From positions 248,001-312,000 of the forward strand of contig CALLPI010000002.1 of the NCBI GenBank assembly GCA_938015595.1: a DNA stretch of 64,000 nucleotides. Reading direction: 5' to 3'. The stretch is from an uncultured Saprospiraceae bacterium. GTDB lineage: Bacteria > Bacteroidota > Bacteroidia > Chitinophagales > Saprospiraceae. The notes beneath the pieces are model-generated. The model was given only the letters and a program-made list of their open reading frames with translations, was not told where the DNA came from and searched no databases. Positions within the stretch are counted from its first letter, which is position 1. Every line of letters begins with the position of its first letter. Made by a program: the position numbers and the translations under genes. Positions 1-9,637 of the stretch are shown piece by piece.

Positions 1-1
1 G

Positions 2-3000
2 GTTTGTGCTGATGAATACATCCCCGGTACTGACATCCTGCTCTCAACCACACGCCGCGACTTCCAGTACAACGTAGGGCCTTGCCTGGAGGTAGCTGCC
101 AACTTTGATGCCCCTTCGGTACAATGCGACAACCTGACCGTACAGTTCAACAGCACCAGCACCAACGCCGATGAGTTCATTTGGTACTTCAACTTCCCCT
201 CTACTACCCCTACCTCTACACTGGCCAATCCGGCGCATACCTTTCCAGACACTGGACGCTACACAGTGGCGCTCATCGTAGAGCCGCTGAGCACTTGTGT
301 GGATACCTTCTGCCAAGAGGTTCGCCTGGTGAACAGCACATTGCAGGCAGACTTCCAACTGGACGTATTCGACTGCGACACCTTTGCCGTACTGCAATTA
401 CAAGACCGCTCGGCAGACAGCGCCGTCCAAATCATCCAACGCCAGTGGACGGTGACGTATGACACCACCGTCCTGACTTCTACGCAACAAAACCCAAGGT
501 TCAACCTGCCGCTAGGCGTCAGCGGTACAGTGCGCTTGACCGTCATCAATGCAAACACTTGTACAGAGACCTTCCAGGCTAACTTCCAAACTGGACTGGA
601 CAATCCGGGCAGCTATATCAACGCCAACCTGAGTGCCTGCAATGGCGATACGCTATTCCTGAACCCCGATACCCCACCAGGCATTAGTTTTGGCTACGAG
701 TGGTCGCCGACTACAGGGCTGATTGACCCGTCCAACACCGTCAACCCTCGCATCATAGCCGGCTTGAATAGTGCGTATTCTGTAACCATTACCGCGCCTG
801 GAGCAGTTTGCCAGATTGTAAGAACCGTGACAATAGCCAGCAGCCCGCTGCCAGTATTGGATTTTGACACCACAGCGGATTGTGATGGTCTAACTATCAA
901 CTTCAACAATACCAGTACAGGTGCCACTGCTTTTGAATGGAACTTTGGCGACCCCAATAACCCTTCTGCCGGCTCTACTCAGGTAAATCCTTCCTACACT
1001 TACCCGGAGGTGGGCACCTATCTGGTGACACTCAAAGTGCCCGACAACCTGAGCTGCCGCGACTCCATTACCCGCCCAGTGACTGTACTGACCAAATCAC
1101 TCAGTGCTGAATTTGATGTGGAGTATGCTTCCTGCTCGCCTGACAGCGTACGGGTACGCTTTCTGGATCGCTCTGTCAGCACTGGCAGCCCGATTGTGGC
1201 CTGGGCCTGGGATTTTGGCAACGGTCAGACCTCTACTCAGCAGAACCCGGAAATCACCCTCTTAGCCAATGCAGACCTAAACGTGACCTCCACCGTAACC
1301 GCAGCAGACAACTGCAGCAACACCATGACCAAGCCAATAGCCATTCGCCTGGTGAATCCGCTAGACTTCAGCGGCTTGCCAACTCAACTGATCCGATGCA
1401 ATGACGCTGCCGCCTTCTTGCCGACACCGCTGAACGCCAATTACATATATCAGTGGTTGCCCACCGACGGCATAGATGACCCCGCCTCGAACAATCCGGT
1501 GTTCAGCCCGGCGCAAACCACCACCTACACCTTGCGAGTAGGGGCAGTGGGAACAGATACTTGTTTTTCTACTTACCAGTTGATAGTAGTAGTGCCGCCG
1601 GCGGTGGAGTTGTTCGTGTCGGGCGGCGGGCAAACCTGCGACCCACAGGCTACGCTACTAGCCAGCGCCGAAGTGCCAGTAGATTTTGTGTGGACAAACG
1701 CATCAGGCGAAGTACTTTCCAATGACAACGCCCTGACTGTGCCGGTATCAGGCGTAGCCGTCTATACTGTGACAGCCACCGACCAGTTTGGCTGTAATGA
1801 AGCCCAGCAAGTACAGTTGTCCGGTGGGCCAGTCAATGTAACCCTGCCACCAGTGGCTGCCGTATGCCTGGGTGAGACGCTGACCTTGTTCATACAAAAC
1901 AATGACCCCAACGATACCCTTACTTACCTATGGACACCAGCTAGCGCTTTCGCACCTGGTACGAATGTCAACGCTGTACCTGACTACCTCGAAATTGTAG
2001 GCGAGCGCACCGTACAAGTACGGGCGACCAACCAATTTGGCTGCTCCTTTGAAGGTGCCATTCCAACGGCAGTGGTAGATACGGCTTTACAACTGGGCTT
2101 TACGCACCTGGTGCAATGTAATGGCGCTACGGTAGAGTTTACTAATACCAGCGTCAACGCATTTAATTTTGTGTGGGACTTTGGCGACGGCAATACCAGC
2201 ACCGACGCCAACCCAGTATATACCTATGTCACTGCCGGTACTTACACCGTGCGCTTAACCATCGGCTACGCCGTTAGTTGTGCTGATACGTTCTCGCAGG
2301 TGGTCAACGTAGTGAACCCGCAGATCATTGCTGATTTTGATTTCAACATCTCGGCCTGCAACAACGGCAGCGCCCAAGTAGCTTTCTTTGACCGCTCACT
2401 AAACTCCTTTAATAACACTAACCAGTGGAACTGGAGCTTCAGCAACGGCCAGACCTCTAATCAGCAAAATCCCGTTATCACTGTGACGCAAAGCGGCCCG
2501 CTGACAGCTACACTGACCATCAATACTGCCAACAACTGCCCCGCCACTGTGAGCCGCACCTTTGATGTACAGTTGGTCAATATCAATATTGCTGACTCGG
2601 TGCGTATTTGCCCTGGTGGCTCGGTTGCGCTCAACCCCAGCGGCAATCCGGCCTACCAGTACTTGTGGTCGCCGGCAGCCGGGCTGAGCGATCCTACTTC
2701 GCCCAACCCCATTGCTTCACCGGCACAAAGCACTATTTATACGGTGCGCATTCAGGCATTTGGCGATGATACCTGCTCATACACTCAACAGGTACGCGCC
2801 TTTGTACCGCCAGCCATCGGCCTGGATACACCTGACGATGCAGTGACCTGCGGTGGGCCGGTAACACTGGGTGCCAGCAGTATTACTCCGACGGATATTG
2901 TGTGGCGCAACAGCCAGGGCGTCGTACTTGGCGGCCCTGCAATTACCGTGGACCCCTTCCGCATAGAAACCTACACCGCTACCGCTACAGATGTATTTGG

Positions 3001-5968
3001 CTGCACAGAATCGGCCAGTGTCATTGTAAATGACCAAGGCGTAGATATACAGGCAACACCCTCGGGCGACCTCAACGCCTGCGAAGATGTAGCCTTCCAG
3101 ATACGAGTAACTAACCTAGACACTCTCGACGTACTTATGTACGAGTGGGAACCAGCCAACCTTGTAATTGCCGGTGCTGGCACGGCTACGCCCACTATTA
3201 TGATCGGCGCCAGCGGAGCCGCCATCAGGGGAATTGTCACTAACCAGTTTGGCTGCACAGACACTGTAAATATTAACGTAAACATCGTCCCGTTTAACGT
3301 GCAGATCCCCGACACAGTACGCATTTGCGTTGGAGAGCCAGCAGGCATAAGCCCGGGGCTGAATCCAAACTACCAGTACGTGTGGTCGCCTACTACTGAC
3401 CTAGACCTGAGCAACCCGTCTAATCCTATTTATCGGGGCACAACAGGCGGAGTGTACAACGTGACGGTAACAGACAACTCCAACGGCTTCTTCTGCCAGA
3501 CAGAGCGCACGGTACGGGTGTTAGTGACGCCAAGCATCAACCTGACCACCACTGCTGATACAACAGTATGCCAACTCGGCGCGGTACCGCTTCGAGCTTC
3601 TGCATCCACTCCCGCCACCTTTACCTGGTCGGTATCTGGGCAAACCTTTGCTACAGGCAGTCCGGTGACTTTCAATGCCGTACAGGCCGGTACTTATCCA
3701 GTGCAGGTCATTGCCCGCGACAACTTCGGTTGCCAGGATACAGCAACGATCAATGTACTTGCTGTAGACTTCCAGCCCGGCCCTCTGGCCTCGCCGCAAA
3801 CTGTGTGCAACAATACGCCCACTGCGCTGAATCCGGGCGGCAACCCAGCCTATACCTACACCTGGTCGCCCACTACGGATTTGAACCTGAGCAATCCGTC
3901 TAATCCGGTAGCAGTGGTCTCTGGGCCAAGAACATACAACATAACTGTGACAGAACCGGTGGGCAACTGCAGCGTGCAACGGCAGGTACAAGTCAACACC
4001 TTCCCAGCCATCAACCTGCGTGCTACGGGCGACACAACAGTATGCTCATTGGGAGCGCATACGCTGAGTGCTTCCAGTCAGGTGCCAGCTACATTACAGT
4101 GGTTCAGTGCAGGTAATCCATTAGGAACGGGCAGCCAACTGACCATCACAACCGATGCGCCTGGCGACTACGCCTACACGGTCATTGCCACAGATGACAA
4201 TAACTGCCGCGATACAGCCCGCGTGGACGTGCGGGTGGTCAATTTCCAACCCGGGCCACTGGCCTCGCCGCAAACAGTGTGTGCCAATACGCCTACTGCT
4301 TTGAATCCTGGCGGCAATCCAGCCTACAATTATATCTGGTCGCCCACTACTGGGCTCAACCTGAGCACTCCATCCAACCCTGTAGCTGTTATTACTGGCC
4401 CAAGCACTTACAACGTCACAGTTACTGACCCGGCCAGCGGTTGTAGTGAACAGCGCTCGGTGCAGGCCAATGTATTTCCGCTCATCAACCTGAGTGCCAG
4501 CCGCGACACCCTGCTGTGCGAAATAGCCCCAATAACCCTGGCCGCCTCGGCTGCAGTGCCCGTGGGCTACCGCTGGTTGCTCAATGGCAATACAGTAGGC
4601 ACAGACGTCAGCATCACAGTGACGCCTGCTGAAGGCAATTCGCGCTATCTGGTCATCGCTGAAGACGTCAACGGCTGTCGTGATACGGCTTCGGTCAATG
4701 TGTCTATCTTCTTGCTGAACACTGGTCTGCTCGATTCGGTCCGAGTGTGTATAGATGCCCCCACACCGCTGAACCCTGGCGGCAACCCAGCTTACAACTA
4801 CGTGTGGTCGCCCACTACGGGGTTGAACTTGAATCCACCACATAATCCGGTGGTGACCACTAACGTAGATCGTACCTACACCGTGACCATTAGCGACCCG
4901 GCGCTGGGCTGTAGCATTGAGCGCCAAATTGCCGTACGAGTGTATCCAGCTATACAACTCTCCACTGCAGCAGAAGTGCCAGTATGCCGCCCCGGTGCGC
5001 AGGCCACCCTGACGGCTTCCAGCGCCATACCGTCCAGCTACGCCTGGGCAGATGATCCAGCCTTCGTACCGGTACTGGGCACAGGCGACATCTTCATCGT
5101 AACGCCGCCCAACGGCGCAAGTGTGTACTACGTGCGCGCTACTGATGCCAACGGCTGTACCGAAGTGCGCCCAGTAACAGTGAACAACTTTCCGATTTCA
5201 GCCACCCTCACACCGCCCGTGGTGCTGTGCGTACCACAAAATACGACAACGCTGGGCGTAGTTAACTTGCGCCCAGACCAAACGCTGACTTACGACTGGT
5301 TGCCGGCTTCAGCGGTAACACCACCCTCTGGCAATCCAGTAGTGACGGTGAATGCTTCGCAAGCCAGCGATTTCGGTGTCGTCTTGACCAATCAATACGG
5401 TTGCCGCGATACGTTGAGCACCCGCGTGACCATATTGGATTTGCCCAGCGCAGTGCGCCTGAACGTAAACCCGCCACAGATTTTGCTGGGCGAATCCTCG
5501 CAACTGGAAGTGACCGGCTGTACGGATTGCACCTACTTGTGGTCGCCAGCAGAATCGCTGAACAACCCGTTTGCCCGCAATCCGGTGGCTTCGCCGGAGC
5601 GCACCACAGAGTACAGCGTAGTGGTGAGTAAAGACGGCTGCAGTGTGACGCTACGCGGCACAGTGACGGTGAACTACCTATGCGAAGAGCCTTACATCTT
5701 CTTCCCGACTGCCTTCACGCCCAACGGCGACGGCCAGAATGACGTGCTGCGCGTACGCGCCCGCCCAGCGCTGGTGCTAGACGTCAACTGGGTGATCTAC
5801 AACCGCTGGGGGCAGAAGATATTTGAGGGCAAGAGCCTCAACGATGAATGGGATGGTACCTTCAAAGGCAAGGAACTCCCGCCCGATGTGTATGGCTACT
5901 ACCTGGTGGTGAGCTGCCCCGGCGGGCAGAAGTTTGAGAAGAAAGGCAACGTAACTTTGCTGCGGTAG
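2..5968 (+). CDS. Giant PKD-repeat surface protein with T9SS type B C-terminal domain (5' end outside window)
   Basis: The frame is open from the left edge, so only the C-terminal 1988 residues are visible and the true start lies upstream. The protein is built from immunoglobulin-like and PKD modules, recognisable by WDFGDG, WNFGD and WDFGNG motifs each followed by a YTY-type strand and paired cysteines. The last ~88 residues (from about 1900, FFPTAFTPNGDGQNDV onward, with YNRWGQKIF and YGYYLVV) form the gliding-motility-associated C-terminal domain that directs type IX export and surface attachment. In this family such proteins act as adhesins or gliding/biofilm components; the ligand cannot be told from sequence. 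The interior holds nested repeats (separate entry). A hairpin terminator follows the stop, so it probably ends its transcription unit. Confidence 0.9.
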   Translation, partial: VCADEYIPGTDILLSTTRRDFQYNVGPCLEVAANFDAPSVQCDNLTVQFNSTSTNADEFIWYFNFPSTTPTSTLANPAHTFPDTGRYTVALIVEPLSTCVDTFCQEVRLVNSTLQADFQLDVFDCDTFAVLQLQDRSADSAVQIIQRQWTVTYDTTVLTSTQQNPRFNLPLGVSGTVRLTVINANTCTETFQANFQTGLDNPGSYINANLSACNGDTLFLNPDTPPGISFGYEWSPTTGLIDPSNTVNPRIIAGLNSAYSVTITAPGAVCQIVRTVTIASSPLPVLDFDTTADCDGLTINFNNTSTGATAFEWNFGDPNNPSAGSTQVNPSYTYPEVGTYLVTLKVPDNLSCRDSITRPVTVLTKSLSAEFDVEYASCSPDSVRVRFLDRSVSTGSPIVAWAWDFGNGQTSTQQNPEITLLANADLNVTSTVTAADNCSNTMTKPIAIRLVNPLDFSGLPTQLIRCNDAAAFLPTPLNANYIYQWLPTDGIDDPASNNPVFSPAQTTTYTLRVGAVGTDTCFSTYQLIVVVPPAVELFVSGGGQTCDPQATLLASAEVPVDFVWTNASGEVLSNDNALTVPVSGVAVYTVTATDQFGCNEAQQVQLSGGPVNVTLPPVAAVCLGETLTLFIQNNDPNDTLTYLWTPASAFAPGTNVNAVPDYLEIVGERTVQVRATNQFGCSFEGAIPTAVVDTALQLGFTHLVQCNGATVEFTNTSVNAFNFVWDFGDGNTSTDANPVYTYVTAGTYTVRLTIGYAVSCADTFSQVVNVVNPQIIADFDFNISACNNGSAQVAFFDRSLNSFNNTNQWNWSFSNGQTSNQQNPVITVTQSGPLTATLTINTANNCPATVSRTFDVQLVNINIADSVRICPGGSVALNPSGNPAYQYLWSPAAGLSDPTSPNPIASPAQSTIYTVRIQAFGDDTCSYTQQVRAFVPPAIGLDTPDDAVTCGGPVTLGASSITPTDIVWRNSQGVVLGGPAITVDPFRIETYTATATDVFGCTESASVIVNDQGVDIQATPSGDLNACEDVAFQIRVTNLDTLDVLMYEWEPANLVIAGAGTATPTIMIGASGAAIRGIVTNQFGCTDTVNINVNIVPFNVQIPDTVRICVGEPAGISPGLNPNYQYVWSPTTDLDLSNPSNPIYRGTTGGVYNVTVTDNSNGFFCQTERTVRVLVTPSINLTTTADTTVCQLGAVPLRASASTPATFTWSVSGQTFATGSPVTFNAVQAGTYPVQVIARDNFGCQDTATINVLAVDFQPGPLASPQTVCNNTPTALNPGGNPAYTYTWSPTTDLNLSNPSNPVAVVSGPRTYNITVTEPVGNCSVQRQVQVNTFPAINLRATGDTTVCSLGAHTLSASSQVPATLQWFSAGNPLGTGSQLTITTDAPGDYAYTVIATDDNNCRDTARVDVRVVNFQPGPLASPQTVCANTPTALNPGGNPAYNYIWSPTTGLNLSTPSNPVAVITGPSTYNVTVTDPASGCSEQRSVQANVFPLINLSASRDTLLCEIAPITLAASAAVPVGYRWLLNGNTVGTDVSITVTPAEGNSRYLVIAEDVNGCRDTASVNVSIFLLNTGLLDSVRVCIDAPTPLNPGGNPAYNYVWSPTTGLNLNPPHNPVVTTNVDRTYTVTISDPALGCSIERQIAVRVYPAIQLSTAAEVPVCRPGAQATLTASSAIPSSYAWADDPAFVPVLGTGDIFIVTPPNGASVYYVRATDANGCTEVRPVTVNNFPISATLTPPVVLCVPQNTTTLGVVNLRPDQTLTYDWLPASAVTPPSGNPVVTVNASQASDFGVVLTNQYGCRDTLSTRVTILDLPSAVRLNVNPPQILLGESSQLEVTGCTDCTYLWSPAESLNNPFARNPVASPERTTEYSVVVSKDGCSVTLRGTVTVNYLCEEPYIFFPTAFTPNGDGQNDVLRVRARPALVLDVNWVIYNRWGQKIFEGKSLNDEWDGTFKGKELPPDVYGYYLVVSCPGGQKFEKKGNVTLLR
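3290..5180 (+). repeat. Four tandem ~158-residue modules inside the PKD protein
   Basis: Corresponding positions (the LNPGGNPAY-type motif) fall at 3347, 3827, 4301 and 4769, giving periods of 480, 474 and 468 bp. Each module carries a WSPTT motif and a TVC or similar cysteine end. Upstream, two larger units of 1236 bp are aligned by FNNTS at 902 and FTNTS at 2138. The copies are diverged in DNA, so they are old protein-level duplications. Confidence 0.8.
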
Positions 5969-5998
5969 CGCAAAGTTACCCCCCCCCAAAAAAAAAGG

Positions 5999-6043
5999 AA
6001 AGGCTTCCCGCAGTGTGCAGCACGGGCGGGGAGCCTTTTAGTT
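5999..6043 (+). terminator. Hairpin terminator after the PKD protein
   Basis: Arms 5999-6011 and 6026-6038 pair over 13 positions with a single T-G wobble around a 14-base loop, followed by TTTTAGTTTTCT. It lies 30 bases past the stop codon and looks like a rho-independent terminator. Confidence 0.75.
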
Positions 6044-6081
6044 TTCTAAAAAAAACTTAGCTTAACTTAGATATATCGACT

Positions 6082-6129
6082 CGCCAAGTTTTGTGCACAA
6101 CATCCGCAAATCATGCACAAAACTTGGCG
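6082..6129. repeat. Perfect 16-bp inverted repeat
   Basis: CGCCAAGTTTTGTGCA at 6082-6097 is matched exactly by its reverse complement at 6114-6129, with a 16-base spacer. Short outer arms ACTTAG (6065-6070) and CTAAGT (6133-6138) add to the symmetry. No U-tract follows on either strand. It lies between two convergent genes. It may be a bidirectional terminator, an operator, or the remnant of a small mobile element. Confidence 0.7.
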
Positions 6130-6322
6130 TTGCTAAGTATAATCGGCCTGGGAAGTGGGGGAGGGTACTGTGGGAACCTCGCACTGGCGCGCTGGCAATA
6201 GGACACTTCGCAGACATTACAACGAGCATGCATACAAGTAGTTAGGCCGTATGCAACGTAGCTATGTAGTGCCTGTTTCATAACACTCGGCGAATGTCAG
6301 CCTGGATTGTTTCAATGCTCTG
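6130..6322. other. Spacer between inverted repeat and dnaB, no feature seen
   Basis: I see no gene, convincing hairpin or promoter here. With the terminator and inverted repeat it completes the gap between the convergent PKD-protein gene and dnaB. Confidence 0.5.
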
Positions 6323-7861
6323 TCAGAATGGAATATCCTCGTCGTCGTTCATGCGCGAAGGGCGGATAATGACATTTGCAGGCGAGGGATCGTGAAAAAC
6401 ACCGGAGGGCAGAGCGTCGAAGCTGAAGTCGTCGAGGTCGGAGAAACGGGCGTACTTATCGGTAAAGCGAAGTTTAACGGTGTCAACGGCACCATTGCGA
6501 TGTTTAGCCACAATGATTTCTGCCACACCTTTGAGGCTTTGGCCGTTTTCGTCTTCATAAATTTGGTAGTACTCGGGGCGGTAAATGAAGGCCACAATGT
6601 CTGCATCCTGTTCAATAGCTCCAGATTCGCGCAAATCTGAGAGTTGGGGGCGCTTGGCGCCGCCGCGCACCTCTACGGCTCGGCTGAGCTGCGACAAAGC
6701 AATGACGGGCACGTTGAGTTCTTTGGCCAGCGACTTGAGAGAACGGGAGATGGAGCTGATTTCTTGCTCGCGGTTGATGCCGCGCTGGGTGTTGTTGCCG
6801 CCACTCATCAGTTGGAGGTAGTCAATGATGATGAGCTGGATGTCGTGCTGGAGCTTCATGCGCCGGGCTTTGGCGCGCAACTCGAAGATGTTGATACCGG
6901 CAGTATCATCAATAAAGATGGGGGCTTCACTGATACGCTCTACGGCTTTGTGTAGGCGTTTCCATTCTTCTTCTTCCAGTTGGCCGTTGCGCAGTTTGCT
7001 GCCAGAAATTTCAGCTTCCATAGATACCAGGCGCAGCACCAATTGGAGGTTGGACATTTCGAGGGAGAAGATGGCTACAGGCTTTTTGAAGTCCAGAGCG
7101 GTATTGCGTGCCATGGAGAGCACCAGGCCAGTTTTGCCCATAGAGGGGCGTGCAGCAATAATGATGAGGTCGGAAGGTTGCCAGCCAGAGGTGAGACGGT
7201 CGAGGTCGGTGAAGCCGGTGGGTACGCCAGTGAGGCCGTCTTTTTTACCTTTGAGTTCTTCAATTTGCTTGAGCATTTTGCTGGCTAGGGTGCCGGTACT
7301 TTCGTAGCCTCGGCTCATGTTGTTCTGGGCGATGTTGTAGAGGCCTTGCTCGGCTTCGTCCAGGAGTTCAAATACATCGGAGGTATCTTCAAAGGCGTCG
7401 CGGATGGTTTTAGTGGATACGCGAATTAGCTCGCGCTGGATGTACTTTTGAGCAATGATGCGGGCATGGTACTCAATGTTGGCAGCAGAGGCTACCCGGT
7501 GAGTTAGTTCGGCCAGGTAAGCCGGGCCGCCGGCGGCTTCTAGTTCGCCAGCTTTCTTCAACTCTTCCATCACAGTGAGCAGGTCAATGGGCTGGGAGCG
7601 CTCAAAGAGCCTGCGCATGGCACGGTAGATTGCCTGGTGACCATCCGTGTAGAAACTCTCCGGTTGGAGGATATCTATAACAATGGTAATGGCATTTTTA
7701 TCAAGCATGATGGCGCCCAGTACCGCCTCCTCCAGCGGCAGTGCCTGGGGCTGCACCTTGCCAAAGACGTAGTGCGAGAGATCTTCGCCTTTGCGCGTTG
7801 TGCCCAGGCGCCGATTTTGCCCTGCAGACACGGGCTTGCTGTTGTCTTTAAAATCTGACAT
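6323..7861 (-). CDS. dnaB: Replicative DNA helicase DnaB
   Basis: A 512-residue RecA-fold hexameric helicase that unwinds DNA at the replication fork and recruits primase. The N-terminal domain begins with PLEEAVLGAIMLD. The C-terminal ATPase domain has Walker A (ARPSMGKTG, about residue 238), Walker B (LIIIDYLQLM, about 345) and the DLRESGAIEQDAD motif typical of DnaB. The end DDEDIPF is a common acidic tail in Bacteroidota. I chose the start MSDFKDNS at 7861; an upstream in-frame ATG at 7927 would add 22 residues unlike the family. No intein is present. It is transcribed away from a spacer holding three perfect DnaA boxes, so DnaA may regulate it or an origin may lie there. Confidence 0.95.
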   Translation of the reverse strand: MSDFKDNSKPVSAGQNRRLGTTRKGEDLSHYVFGKVQPQALPLEEAVLGAIMLDKNAITIVIDILQPESFYTDGHQAIYRAMRRLFERSQPIDLLTVMEELKKAGELEAAGGPAYLAELTHRVASAANIEYHARIIAQKYIQRELIRVSTKTIRDAFEDTSDVFELLDEAEQGLYNIAQNNMSRGYESTGTLASKMLKQIEELKGKKDGLTGVPTGFTDLDRLTSGWQPSDLIIIAARPSMGKTGLVLSMARNTALDFKKPVAIFSLEMSNLQLVLRLVSMEAEISGSKLRNGQLEEEEWKRLHKAVERISEAPIFIDDTAGINIFELRAKARRMKLQHDIQLIIIDYLQLMSGGNNTQRGINREQEISSISRSLKSLAKELNVPVIALSQLSRAVEVRGGAKRPQLSDLRESGAIEQDADIVAFIYRPEYYQIYEDENGQSLKGVAEIIVAKHRNGAVDTVKLRFTDKYARFSDLDDFSFDALPSGVFHDPSPANVIIRPSRMNDDEDIPF

Positions 7862-7989
7862 CGCGGTATGAGAAAGCTTTCTTTCAGGGGCGCTGCGGGA
7901 GTGCCCTTGCATGGTGTGCGCTGCCAACAGCTATCCTCGATGTAAAGATAAGAATATGGTTTGGAAAAGAGGGGCGTAAAAGTTAAGCG

Positions 7990-8145
7990 AGGTTTTCCAC
8001 TATTGTGGATAAAGCGCTGTAAGCATGTGGAAAACCTGTGGATAAGGTTAAGTGGGTGTTAACTAAAAATCAATCCTGTACTAATGCAGTCATTTTGAAT
8101 ACCTAAAGAACACCACTTGCCCGAATTAGCCTGTGGATAAAAAAT
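7990..8145. other. DnaA-box cluster, candidate oriC or DnaA-controlled regulatory region
   Basis: The DnaA box TTATCCACA occurs exactly three times, all on the minus strand, at 8004-8012, 8037-8045 and 8132-8140. A one-mismatch copy lies at 8026-8034 and a weaker inverted one near 7993. They sit in the 379-bp divergent spacer between dnaB and the PorP/SprF gene, with an AT-rich stretch to the right (8060-8240). Clustered same-orientation boxes beside an AT-rich region are the hallmark of oriC, and in Bacteroidota the origin is often not next to dnaA. DnaA control of the dnaB promoter is the main alternative. Confidence 0.55.
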
Positions 8146-8240
8146 TCCGATAAGTCAAATTGAGTGCAAAGCTGTTGGCGACTTGCCAAACTTCCCCCAG
8201 GATTGTTTTGTTACAATTTTTCAGCAAATCAGCTTAGTCC

Positions 8241-9203
8241 ATGCGATATATTGTTTTCTGCTTTCTCATCGGGGCAACATTGCTACTCCAGGCGCAGCAA
8301 CCGGCACAGTATAGCCTTTTCATGCTGAACCCTCAGCAATGGAATCCTGCTTTTGCCGGCATGGACTACTCGCTGGTGGCTACTGCTGGCTATCGCAAGC
8401 AGTGGGCGCAACTGCCTGGCAGTCCGCAGGGGCAGTACATCTCCGTACAGGCGCCGGCAGCCTTGATCGGAGGCGGCTGGGGCATACAACTGGAAAATGA
8501 CCGCCTAGGCGCCGGCAGATGGACTGCCGCACAAGTGCACTACAGCCATCACCGCGTATTAGGCAATAGTGTACTGGCGATGGGGGTTGCCGCCGGCCTG
8601 CTGCAGCGCGTCATAGATGGCGCTCAGATACGTACTCCCGACGGCGTGTACGAACCTGGTGCCAGCCCCAACCACAACGATCCTCAACTGCCCTCTAGCA
8701 TAGAAGCTGGCTCGACGCCAGTATTACATGCCGGGGCGTTCTTTCGCTCGGCCAGTTTAGATGCGGGTGTGGGTGTACGCCATCTGGTAGCTAACCGCAT
8801 ATCTTTGCCTTCTTTTAGCCAGCCCCTGACGCGCACGTTTTTCTTGCAACTCGGTATGCAATTTGGCCTGGGGCGTAAGCTGTTGTTAGCGCCTGCTCTA
8901 CTGGTGCAAACCGATATGATCCAAACCCAAACTAATGTGGCGGCAAGATTTAACTTCCAGGACAACTTCTTCCTCGGTGCAGGGTTTAGGGGATACAGCG
9001 GCGACACCCAGGATGCACTCGTTCTCATGGGGGGCGTTAAAATTAGCAACAACCTTTCTTTGAACTACGCCTACGATATGATTGTGTCAGGGCTGCAACC
9101 CGTAAATACTGGCTCGCACGAGATTGTCCTGCAGTACAATCTCAACAAGCCCATAGGCAGGGGCCGGTTGCCCAATATCATCTACAATCCCCGCACGCTC
9201 TGA
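8241..9203 (+). CDS. PorP/SprF family type IX secretion system membrane protein
   Basis: A 320-residue protein with a clear signal peptide (MRYIVFCFLIGATLLLQAQ). The first mature segment, QYSLFMLNPQQWNPAFAGMD, is diagnostic of the PorP/SprF family: outer-membrane beta-barrels that anchor T9SS substrates, often paired with gliding-associated type B cargo. Alternating aromatic/polar strands and the late motif LSLNYAYDMIVSGL support a barrel. Members commonly lie next to giant type B cargo proteins; here the PKD protein is 2.3 kb away across dnaB on the same strand, so a partnership is plausible but not shown. The start ATG gives a full-length protein. Confidence 0.9.
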   Translation: MRYIVFCFLIGATLLLQAQQPAQYSLFMLNPQQWNPAFAGMDYSLVATAGYRKQWAQLPGSPQGQYISVQAPAALIGGGWGIQLENDRLGAGRWTAAQVHYSHHRVLGNSVLAMGVAAGLLQRVIDGAQIRTPDGVYEPGASPNHNDPQLPSSIEAGSTPVLHAGAFFRSASLDAGVGVRHLVANRISLPSFSQPLTRTFFLQLGMQFGLGRKLLLAPALLVQTDMIQTQTNVAARFNFQDNFFLGAGFRGYSGDTQDALVLMGGVKISNNLSLNYAYDMIVSGLQPVNTGSHEIVLQYNLNKPIGRGRLPNIIYNPRTL

Positions 9204-9217
9204 CCAGAGCTTGCGGT

Positions 9218-9465
9218 TCAGCAAGCTATTGTGGCCTCCTCCAACAGGACTTCCGCCTGTTGCGCCAACTCCATAAGCACGTCTTTAGGTACTGCCGCCG
9301 TGGATGTTACCGGATTGACGGTAGCTACCTCTACCTGCCTGTCGTTCAACCGCTGTACAATGACGTTACAAGGCCACATTCCTTGCCTTCGCGCCGTAGC
9401 GCCTCAAAGGCATAGGCTGGAGCGCTGAGGAGGAAGTCGGCTTCAATAATGCGGCTGAGGTAGTA
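9218..9465 (-). pseudogene. Decayed DUF302 gene
   Basis: On the minus strand, SAPAYAFEALRREGK is followed, one frame over, by GMWPCNVIVQRLNDRQVEVA and TVNPVTSTAAVPKDVLMEL, ending at a TGA at 9218. The PCNVIV core, the downstream NP and the preceding AYxALR are the signature of the DUF302 C-terminal half. The reading frame breaks near 9375-9390, and an in-frame TAA at 9466-9468 cuts off the N-terminal part. Further upstream (to about 9640) the same frame reads a hydrophobic stretch, including EFVGFMTYFGWLMARR, that I cannot identify. This looks like a relic left by point mutation and deletion. Confidence 0.6.
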
Positions 9466-9629
9466 TTATTGGATTTGACAAACAAGATACGCCCATGCCA
9501 TGGTGACAAATGATGAGGCAAATCCCAGATGGCAGTGCAGTCTACAGAAGCCCAAGCGCCGTGCCATGAGCCAACCGAAATACGTCATAAATCCGACGAA
9601 TTCACTGCTGTACAAAAAGACAAAATCCT

Positions 9630-9637
9630 TATTTTTG
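9630..9637 (+). promoter_or_regulatory. TAnnTTTG -7 element for the amylase gene
   Basis: TATTTTTG matches the Bacteroidota -7 consensus TAnnTTTG and lies 54 bases before the chosen ATG at 9692. No clear -33 TTTG is seen at the right distance. Confidence 0.4.

Noticed and set aside
4121-4957. 278-codon open frame on the minus strand
   Set aside because: Antisense to the PKD-repeat region; its internal repetition merely mirrors the real protein's repeats.
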